Origin: CAYPOY01 sp964412395
GTDB taxonomy: Bacteria; Chloroflexota; Anaerolineae; B4-G1
Assembly: GCA_964412395.1 (NCBI GenBank)
Contig: CAYPOY010000299.1
Span: 1 to 6,574, forward strand
Length of the DNA stretch: 6,574 nucleotides
Direction: 5' to 3'
Numbering within the stretch: the first letter of the stretch is position 1; the number at the start of each line of letters is the position of its first letter. A program made the translations under genes and the position numbers. Below are positions 1 through 5,326 of this stretch, piece after piece. Under the pieces are notes generated by a model, which was not told the origin of the DNA, ran no database searches, and saw only the letters and a program-made list of their open reading frames with translations.

Positions 1-4
1 CCGG

Positions 5-55
5 AGCGCCGGGTGAGGTGCGCGCGTGCGGAACGTGCGCGGACCACCCGGCGCT
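5..55. repeat. Nested GC-rich inverted repeat at the left edge
   Basis: An 11-bp perfect inverted repeat (AGCGCCGGGTG at 5-15, complement at 45-55) encloses a second one (20-27 with 33-40, one G-T pair, 5-base loop). Transcribed, it would form one long hairpin with a small internal bulge. The downstream bases TTGTGCATTCTT are only moderately T-rich, so it could be a terminator of an upstream gene outside the window, or an end of another repeat element. It finishes 16 bases before the Shine-Dalgarno of the first gene, so it may also sit in that gene's leader. Confidence 0.45.
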
Positions 56-70
56 TGTGCATTCTTATCA

Positions 71-77
71 AAGGAGG
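71..77 (+). promoter_or_regulatory. Ribosome binding site of the first lipoprotein gene
   Basis: AAGGAGG at 71-77 lies 7 bases before the ATG at 85. This near-ideal Shine-Dalgarno fixes the start. No convincing -35/-10 pair is visible in the 84 bases available upstream, so the promoter is probably outside the window or hidden in the GC-rich hairpin. Confidence 0.8.
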
Positions 78-84
78 TTGAGCG

Positions 85-612
85 ATGAACAAGATGCGTA
101 ACCTGATTTCCGTCCTGTTGGGCTTGGTAGTGGGGCTGACGCTTCTGGCCGCATGCCAATCCCAAGAAGCAGATTTGCCATTCGAGACAATTGAAAGATC
201 GGAGTGGGGAGAAGGGAAAGAGCAATATAGCATACCAGACCCCAAGCTGGTAATCATTGCCAAGGCAGAAGAAATCAACGCGATCGGGAACACGGTGTCT
301 CTTGATGCTCAGGCACAACTGCGGAATCTGGATTTCGACCAATACTTTGCGGCCGCCGTATTCCAGGGATGGCAGCCTCAACTGCCTCCACCCCCATCTG
401 GAGTAGAGGTTCAAAGAATCAGCAGGGAGGGAAGCATAATGACAATCTACGCCCATTTTCATGAACCCGCTGGTGAGGTGTGGCGCCCCGTTGAGGTTTC
501 GCCCTACCATTTGGTAAAGGTGCAGAAAGGAGAAGATATGCAAGGTAAACTCGAGTTCGTTTTGAACATTGATGGTACAGACGTTGTCAGACAAGCTCAT
601 CTCATACCCTAG
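85..612 (+). CDS. PrcB-like lipoprotein, intact
   Basis: This gene encodes a 175-residue exported lipoprotein. Residues 1-24 are a classic type II signal peptide: basic start (K3, R5), hydrophobic core, and lipobox LAAC with the lipidated Cys at 24, followed by Gln. The mature part has a short linker and then, from about residue 55 to 165, a pattern resembling the PrcB C-terminal domain: 'NLDFDQYFAAAVFQG', a Pro-rich loop, 'GVEVQRISREGSIMTIYAH', and 'SPYHLVKVQK'. In Treponema denticola, PrcB is a lipoprotein that associates with the subtilisin-like protease PrtP. A subtilase gene follows downstream here, so a role in holding or stabilising that protease at the outer cell surface is a reasonable inference. 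The PrcB match is from memory of the pattern, not a search. A broken paralogue starts 33 bases later, so the genes look co-transcribed. Start and stop are clear and no damage is visible. Confidence 0.75.
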   Translation: MNKMRNLISVLLGLVVGLTLLAACQSQEADLPFETIERSEWGEGKEQYSIPDPKLVIIAKAEEINAIGNTVSLDAQAQLRNLDFDQYFAAAVFQGWQPQLPPPPSGVEVQRISREGSIMTIYAHFHEPAGEVWRPVEVSPYHLVKVQKGEDMQGKLEFVLNIDGTDVVRQAHLIP

Positions 613-644
613 GTTTTTCCCAACAACAATTCGGGAGATCAGAA

Positions 645-1273
645 ATGCAGAAGCGGAATTGTATCAGATCTTTGTTCACAATGCTCGCCCTGCCGGGGCT
701 GGTGGTGCTGGCCGCGCTGGCGGTAGCGGCAGTGGCGACAATTCTAAGCGGGTGTCAGGGAAGGAAAGAAGTCGACTTGCCATTCGAGACAATCAAACAG
801 AGTGTCTCCCGATGCTCAGGAGCAACTGCGGAATCTGGATTTCGACCAGTGCTTCGTAGTGGCCGTGTTTCAGGGGGCTAGCGACTTACCTGCGCCTGCG
901 CCTCCTTACGGAGCGGAAGTCCAGCATGTTGCCAGACGGGGGGGGCAAATTACCGTCTATGCCCACGAGCCCGATGTTGAGTTGTGGCGCTTAGTGGTGA
1001 TTTGGCCCTATCATCTGGTAAAGGTGCGGAAAGGAGAGGATATGCCTGGTTCTACCGTTTTCTGTGGTTTTAGCACATCAGTGGGGGATGCCACCTGTTT
1101 TGGGCCGGTTTTTGTGGCACTCCGCCCTAGAAACGCCTTGTTTTTGCCCTGAAGTGGGGCTTCTTGAGCCAACCACAGAATCCGTTAGAATCAGGGATAT
1201 GCAAGGTGAATTCGAGTTCGTTTTGAACGTGGACGGCACGGTGGTGAGCCAACAGACTCATATCTTGCCGTAA
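645..1273 (+). pseudogene. Second PrcB-like lipoprotein, broken by a deletion and an inserted element
   Basis: This is a paralogue of the preceding gene read in three successive frames. The ATG at 645 follows GGGAG at 633-637. Residues 1-37 form a lipoprotein signal (lipobox LSGC, Cys 37), and then 'VDLPFETIK' matches the upstream copy. About 102 bases present in that copy are reduced to 7 (795-801), a net loss of 95 that shifts the frame. The match resumes in a second frame with 'DAQEQLRNLDFDQCFVVAVFQG' (about 808-873) and runs to 'PYHLVKVRKGEDM' (ending 1044). There a 157-base insertion (a 149-bp element plus its 8-bp duplication) shifts the frame again. The tail 'MQGEFEFVLNVDGTVV' through 'THILP' resumes in a third frame to the TAA at 1271-1273. 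Removing the insertion rejoins the last two parts exactly. The gene cannot make a full protein; the first frame stops at 879-881. Confidence 0.85.
1046..1194. mobile_element. MITE-like element with 24-bp terminal inverted repeats and 8-bp target duplication
   Basis: This 149-bp insertion has ends 1046-1069 and 1171-1194 that are inverted repeats matching at 20 of 24 positions. The outer tips are CTGGTTCTA on the left and, reading inward from the right, CTGATTCTA; the inner part TTCTGTGGTT is identical. It is flanked by an exact 8-bp direct repeat, GGATATGC, at 1038-1045 and 1195-1202. The intact neighbour gene has the uninterrupted site (…AGATATGCAAGG…), which shows the empty state. No open reading frame of note lies inside, so it is non-autonomous. 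The CTGA-type tip recalls IS4-family (IS10/IS50-like) ends, but those usually make 9-bp duplications, so the parent family is left open. Confidence 0.85.
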
Positions 1274-1291
1274 GACTGACTGAACCGAAAC

Positions 1292-1297
1292 AGGAGG
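1292..1297 (+). promoter_or_regulatory. Ribosome binding site of the subtilase gene
   Basis: AGGAGG at 1292-1297 lies 6 bases before the ATG at 1304 and only 18 bases after the stop of the preceding lipoprotein pseudogene, which supports a shared transcript. Confidence 0.8.
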
Positions 1298-1303
1298 TGT
1301 GAG

Positions 1304-1546
1304 ATGGACAGAAATCTTATCAAATGGTTGGTGACATCGTTTGCCCTGGTGGTGTTGGCAGCCCTTGTGTTGCCAGGAGCGGTGCCTATCTCCGGTTTGC
1401 ACCTGGAGACTTTCGACTCTCCTGTCGTGACGCCTGTCCCAGGCCCGACTCCGGTGCCACCGGTGCCCAAAGAGACGCAGAAGGCGCTCCAGTACATCGC
1501 AGAGCGAGAGGGCATCCCCATCGAGCAACTCGTCGTCGCCAACTAG
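1304..1546 (+). pseudogene. Subtilase segment 1: signal segment and Pro-rich linker, ending at the amber codon
   Basis: This open segment encodes 80 residues. Lys/Arg-flanked start 'MDRNLIKW' leads into a hydrophobic stretch 'LVTSFALVVLAALVLPG', which is a secretion signal or membrane anchor without a lipobox. A Thr/Pro/Val-rich linker (about residues 43-55) follows, then 'ALQYIAEREGIPIEQLVV', the start of a propeptide-like domain. The TAG at 1544-1546 interrupts a domain that continues in the same frame from 1547. If translated as it stands, the product would be a short exported peptide with no enzyme function. Confidence 0.75.
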
Positions 1547-2580
1547 CACCGACGGGAGTACAAACTGCTCGGCCGGGCCTTCTGGGCCGTCACGCTGCTG
1601 GATACCAAAGGCGACCGGTGGTACAACGTGATGGTAGACCTGGCCGATGGCAGTTTCATGGATGACGTCGAGGTCGTCGAGCAGGCGGAGCAGAAGGCCC
1701 ATCGTGCCAGGTACGGCAAACTGGAACCAGACTTGTTCGAGCGTCTGGAAACCATGAAGCCTGACGACGAGGTGCCGGTTGCCATCTGGGTAGCCGGTGA
1801 ACCGAAACGGAGCGAGGAAGAACTGTACGCCGCCCTGGCCGCCAGGTACCCCGAAGCCCAGGCCGCGCTGGAGCGCTCGGGCAACCCGATGGATGTAGGC
1901 GACTATGAGTTGGGTAATGAGATAGAGGCGGAGTACGTGCGGATGCTGGGAGCGGACACACAGGAGCGCATCCAGCCACTCGTGCGCCATCTGGAGGGAC
2001 AAGGGTATGCTGTGACCACCCTTAGCGCGCTGCCAGCGATAGCCGTCACCCTGCCCAAGGCGTCAATCCTGGAACTTGTCAAAAGGGCCGACGTAGGAGT
2101 TGTGTACCTGAACGAGGACAAGGTGCAACGCTTGCTGGATTCGGCAGTGCCCAGCGACCGCGTGCCTGCCGTCTGGCAAAGGGGTTTCGAAGGAAATGGG
2201 GTCAACATCGGCATATTGGAACCAGATAGGGTTGATTTTACCGGTCCGGCAGGGCACAACTATCTGCATCAAGGTGCCGTGAGGCCCTGCGCCGGGGGAG
2301 TTGACCGGCACAAAACGATGGTAGCCAGCGTTGCGGGCAGCTTTCACTCCACCTACACGGGAGTAGCACCCGAGGCAACCATTGTGGATGCCTGCACTGA
2401 CCTTGGTGGTACAGATACCGTTGCAGGGTTAGCGTGGGCTGTTAATCAGGCAGACCCGATCAACTTCAGTGGCACCTTCAACAACGATCCAGACTTGCAC
2501 TGGACGGACAGAGCCTTCGACCACTGGGCGCGTGCGGGCAACGACACCGTCGTGGCTGGGGCAGGGAATCTCAGCGGCGG
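1547..2580 (+). pseudogene. Subtilase segment 2: propeptide-like region and N-terminal half of the catalytic domain
   Basis: The frame is the same as before the amber codon. 'REYKLLGRAFWAVTLLD…WYNVMVDLADGSF' looks like the PepSY/FTP type of propeptide fold. It is followed by a charged helical region and 'DDEVPVAIWVAGEP', reminiscent of an inhibitory prodomain. The S8 core begins near 2162: 'NGVNIGILEPDRVDFTG' (Asp region, with Glu at the usual Asp place), 'DRHKTMVASVAGS' (His) and 'YTGVAPEATIVDAC', then 'AVNQADPINFSG' and 'DTVVAGAGNLSGG' (oxyanion Asn). The correct frame is lost right after this Asn motif. The open frame itself continues to a stop at 2756-2758 but reads nonsense from about 2581. 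ATG codons such as 1628 could restart translation, but that product would have no signal peptide. Confidence 0.75.
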
Positions 2581-3132
2581 TGTTACGTTGGTTCCCCGGC
2601 TAAAGGGTGGAACGTCCTCGCAGTCGGGGGCAGCAACGACAACAATACTTCGGGTTGGGCTGATGATGGCATGTGGAATGGCTCCTCATGGAAAAACCCT
2701 ACAAGCGATCACGGGGACAGAGAGAAACCCGAGGTTGTCGCTCCTGGGGCATCCATAACCGCCGTTGAGTTGAATAATGGTCTAAGAGTTGTGACAGGGA
2801 CCAGCCTTGCTGCCCCCCAGGTGGCAGGACTGGCCGCGCTGTTGATAGATCGCAATTCCGCCCTGTCAACGTGTCCAGAGGCACTCAGGGCCATCATTAT
2901 GGCTTCGGCGTTGAACAACGTTGACGGCCCCAGCGGGATACCGACTGGACAGGACTTGAAAGATGGCGCAGGTGCCATTGATGCTGCCCTGGCTGACACA
3001 ACGGCAAAGACCCGCTGGACTTCTGCAACAACCCCTTGCAGTGATCCCTGCTGGTGGGGCATCAGCATCAGTAACACGAATTTCCCCAGTGGGCACTTAT
3101 CTATACCGCTACTTCAAGGCTTCGCGGGGTGA
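2581..3132 (+). pseudogene. Subtilase segment 3: catalytic serine part, in the -1 frame
   Basis: From 2581 the reading resumes in another frame as 'CYVGSPAKGWNVLAVGGSN', the region after the oxyanion Asn in S8 proteases. It continues through 'REKPEVVAPGASITAV' to 'VTGTSLAAPQVAGLAALL', which contains the nucleophile Ser (codon 2803-2805). The helical end of the domain follows ('CPEALRAIIMASALNN', 'DGAGAIDAALA'). Homology to a single continuous protein ends near 3084 at 'SISNTNFP', and the remaining bases to the TGA at 3130-3132 are out of frame. The first ATG in this frame is at 2671, so any independent product would lack Asp and His. Confidence 0.7.
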
Positions 3133-4720
3133 GCGTGTTCGAGTTGCTATCTCCTGGTGGTCGAATGCTGATTGCCCCGATGAGAACAACTGCAACTACG
3201 ATCGATTAGACACCGATCTGCGCTTGGGCGTGAAGGCTCCGGATGGTCAGTGGGTGGACGGGGCATGGTCGGCCAGTTGGGACAACAATTACGAACTGGT
3301 GGAATTCGTAGCACCCCAGACGGGGCAGTATAAAATCGCTGTTTACAAGACGAGGGCTGACGAAACTTCGAATCACCTCGGCATCGCCTGGGTCAAGGAC
3401 GCCATCTACCTGCCGGACCTGCGCAATAAAGATGGCTGGGTCTCGGAATTCTACGTGCGCAACGACGGCGCGGAGCCCCGCAATGTCACCATTCACTACT
3501 TCGACTCTAACGGTAACCCCACCCCCAAAGTCTCCGACGTGTGTGCCCTGCTCCCGAACCAATGGTGCTGGATTCCGGTGCGGTATCTCAATCGTATCCC
3601 CTATGGCACTACCGGTTCGGCTATCGTGGGCGGCGGCGAGGACGTGTCGGTGGTGGTGGAGAACCAGGCGGACAACAAGCGGGAGCGCACCAACTACAGC
3701 GGCGTCCTCCTATCCGCTGGCGGTTCCCCCGGTTGGGAACAGGCCGGCCCTACCCTGTACGCGCCGGTCATCAAGCGCCAGCGCTACGGCCGTTCTTCGA
3801 TCATCCACGTCACCAACGCTGGGGCGCAGGACACCACGGTCTACGTCTACTATTACGACGACTTTGGTAACGATCGCTTGGGTAACCATCTTACGGTACC
3901 CCCGAACGGCACAGTGCTCTTTTTTCCCAGCGACGGCAGTGGCAGCGGTGGCTGCGACACGTCCGATGACGTCTGTTCGGCCAGGGTCTATGCCGACCAA
4001 CCATTGGTGGGGGTCGTACAGGAGTACAACGATGCAGACGGCAAAGCAGTCACCACCCACAACCTGTTCAGCGCTGGCGCTAAATCGATCTACTTCCCCA
4101 TCGTCAAGTACAAGCGTTACAACATGTCTACCGGTCTGCGGATCCAGAACGTGGGGAGCACTGCCTCCAGTATCACGGTGAACTTTTACGAGAAAAATGG
4201 CAGCTTCAAGTGTGCTCTCTCCTCCGGCTCGTCCATCCAGCCTCGCGCCGCCAAGACCTTCAATCTGAGTAGCGCTTGCCCCGGCGATAACTTCAGCGGC
4301 AGTGCGGTGGCCACCGCCAGCCAACCGCTGGTGGGGATGGCGAATGAGGTGAGCCTGGACGGGCGGTACAAGAAGGGCTACTCATCATTTCAGGGCGGCA
4401 GCCACACGGCCTACGGTCCATTGGTATATCATGCCTATTCTCAGGATGGCTACACCTGGGAGACTGGCATCGCGGTGCAGAACCTGAGCACCCAGGGAGC
4501 CGCTATCGACCTGGACTACTACGATGCCGACGGCAACCCGGCGGGGAGCCAGAGTTCGTCGCTTGCTGGCCGCGGGATGGGTGTTTTCTTTGCGCCGCAG
4601 AGCGGGTTCAAGGGGTCGGTGGTGATCACGGCTGATCGGGACATTGCCGCTGTCGTCAACGTGATCAACAATGCCCCGAACGGGGATACCCACGCGATTT
4701 ACAACGCCAGCAACCGTTAG
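3089..4720 (+). pseudogene. Subtilase segment 4: beta-rich module and four C-terminal repeats
   Basis: The original frame returns at about 3089 ('VGTYLYRYFKASRGERVRVA'). The open frame also extends upstream to an ATG at 2963, but that part overlaps the serine segment out of frame. Residues to about 3400 form a module of the kind seen after bacterial subtilases, with 'NYDRLDTDLRLGVKAPDG' and 'VEFVAPQTGQYKIAVYKTRA'. From 3404 to 4720 there are four repeats, each opening with Y-x-P and carrying 'V/IxNxG…Y-Y/F-D-xxGN'. Cys pairs suggest disulphide bonds and an extracellular location. This 3' part has no internal stop over 1.6 kb and still looks under coding constraint, so the damage is recent or is partly a sequencing artefact. 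Confidence 0.75.
3404..4717 (+). repeat. Four tandem protein-level repeats of about 107-117 residues
   Basis: The first Tyr of each unit is at codons 3407 ('IYLPDLRNKDG'), 3758 ('LYAPVIKRQRYG'), 4091 ('IYFPIVKYKRYN') and 4412 ('AYGPLVYHAYSQ'). Spacings are 351, 333 and 321 bases. Each unit continues with a 'xIxVxNxG' strand, then 'YYD/YFD/FYE…GN', a Pro/Gly loop, and a closing 'PLVGVV/PLVGMA/DIAAVV' strand. The DNA is well diverged between copies, so these are old domain duplications. A beta-sandwich adhesion or substrate-binding role is an inference. Confidence 0.7.
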
Positions 4721-4831
4721 GCCGGCCCGCGCTGGCGGTGGTTTGTCGCAGCGCGATGGTGGGCAATCACAGGAGGCCGGTGGACAACTCCGCTGGCATC
4801 CTTTCGTTGTAGCCCATCCCCAATTTTAAAC
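4721..4831. other. Intergenic spacer after the subtilase gene
   Basis: No gene is seen here. A 7-bp inverted repeat (CGCGCTG at 4728-4734 with CAGCGCG at 4749-4755, 14-base loop) starts 8 bases after the subtilase stop. No T-tract follows, so it is a weak terminator candidate at best. AGGAGG at 4771-4776 is not followed by a usable reading frame. Confidence 0.4.
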
Positions 4832-4974
4832 GTAAGCGTTCACCCCCCTGCTTGCGCCGGTCTCCTGACCGGCGCAGCCAATCCGAAGGAGCGGTTTGCG
4901 TGGCATCCTCGCCGCTTCCTGGGAGGGAACGGCGGTCGGGAGACCGCCTCTTGGCTCCCTGGGTGAACGCTTAC
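4832..4974. mobile_element. Small non-autonomous element with IS66-like GTAAGCG ends
   Basis: This 143-bp element has perfect 14-bp terminal inverted repeats: GTAAGCGTTCACCC at 4832-4845 and its complement at 4961-4974. It is flanked by 8-bp direct repeats that match at 7 of 8 positions: TTTTAAAC at 4824-4831 and TCTTAAAC at 4975-4982. IS66-family elements are known for ends starting GTAAGCG and for 8-bp target duplications, so this is probably an IS66-derived MITE. Inside are two strong hairpins (4853-4862 with 4867-4876, and 4931-4937 with 4942-4948) in mirror-image positions. It carries no coding region. One mutated base in the flank suggests an older insertion than the one at 1046-1194. 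Confidence 0.75.
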
Positions 4975-4982
4975 TCTTAAAC

Positions 4983-5313
4983 TTCATCATTCGGCGAGAT
5001 TTTTAAGGTTACGCAGTGCGCACCGCAAGCGTATCACACTGGGGACAAGGATAGGCAGGGAGTCAGGCAGCCACCTCTTTGAGATTCGAGCGTGACAAAT
5101 CGCCCTCTACCCCCCAATCTGGGTTTGGCACGACGGTTTCCGGTAGATATTGGAGTATCTGTTAGACGATATCACTCTACGGCGAACCTGGAGGTAGTCC
5201 GAGATAGTGGCGTGAGGTTCGTTATTTGGCCCATTTTGAGGTCTGGGCTTGAGAATAATGGGAAATGCCAGCCTCATGGATATGTGGTGCACTGTACCAA
5301 GCCAAAAACTCAC
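4983..5313. other. Region between the small element and the transposase remnant
   Basis: No supported gene lies here; the short open frames on both strands have no recognisable protein pattern or good start signals. Two things stand out. TCACACTGGGGACAA at 5034-5048 is an imperfect inverted match to the end of the transposase remnant, and GCCAGCCTC at 5267-5275 pairs with the transposase ribosome binding site. The region may be the leader or left flank of the insertion sequence. Confidence 0.4.
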
Positions 5314-5324
5314 AGGAGGCTGGC
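5267..5324 (+). promoter_or_regulatory. Inverted repeat covering the transposase ribosome binding site
   Basis: GCCAGCCTC (5267-5275) pairs perfectly over 9 bp with GAGGCTGGC (5316-5324). The right arm covers most of the Shine-Dalgarno AGGAGG (5314-5319). In a transcript entering from upstream, the stem could hide the site and limit transposase synthesis, a known control in several insertion sequences. The loop is 40 bases long. The role is inferred. Confidence 0.4.
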
Positions 5325-5326
5325 CG

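Larger units (their letters stand above)
1304..4720 (+). pseudogene. Secreted subtilisin-like (S8) protease with four C-terminal repeats, interrupted
   Basis: Read with three corrections, this is one gene of about 1138 residues. The order is: N-terminal signal/anchor (1-30), Pro-rich linker (about 43-55), propeptide-like region (about 58-290), S8 catalytic domain (about 295-620), beta-rich module (about 590-700), then four repeats of 107-117 residues to the end. The catalytic His is in 'RHKTMVAS' (codon 2309-2311), the oxyanion Asn in 'VVAGAGN' (2567-2569) and the nucleophile Ser in 'GTSLAAPQVAG' (2803-2805). A Glu stands where the catalytic Asp is expected ('GVNIGILE', 2219-2221). Disruptions are a TAG at 1544-1546 (probably CAG before, giving 'ANQHRREY'), loss of one base near 2575-2582, and gain of one base near 3085-3088 that restores the frame. 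A Shine-Dalgarno, AGGAGG at 1292-1297, fixes the start. The expected role is an exported protease working with the upstream lipoproteins. Either it is a pseudogene or some breaks are sequencing errors; the broken neighbour genes favour decay. Confidence 0.8.

Noticed and set aside
1046..1194. The element being mobilised by the local transposase remnant
   Set aside because: Its ends (CTGATTCTA type) do not match the candidate ends of the remnant (TCACAC…GGGGACAA) or the GTAAGCG ends of the other small element.
1544..1546. TAG read as an amino acid (alternative genetic code)
   Set aside because: Other genes here end normally with TAG (612, 4720), and only one in-frame TAG occurs, so mutation or error is simpler.
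1127..2002. Long open frame on the minus strand, 291 residues
   Set aside because: It is antisense to the subtilase propeptide and crosses the amber codon. Its His/Arg/Val-rich composition is what GC-rich antisense frames give, and no domain pattern or ribosome binding site is visible.
3432..4324. Ser/Thr/Arg-rich plus-strand frame (3432-4181) and a minus-strand frame (3710-4324) within the subtilase repeats
   Set aside because: The composition is biased, and the subtilase frame covers the same DNA with clear repeated motifs.
4728..4755. Hairpin after the subtilase stop as a Rho-independent terminator
   Set aside because: The stem is only 7 bp with a 14-base loop, and no T-run follows.
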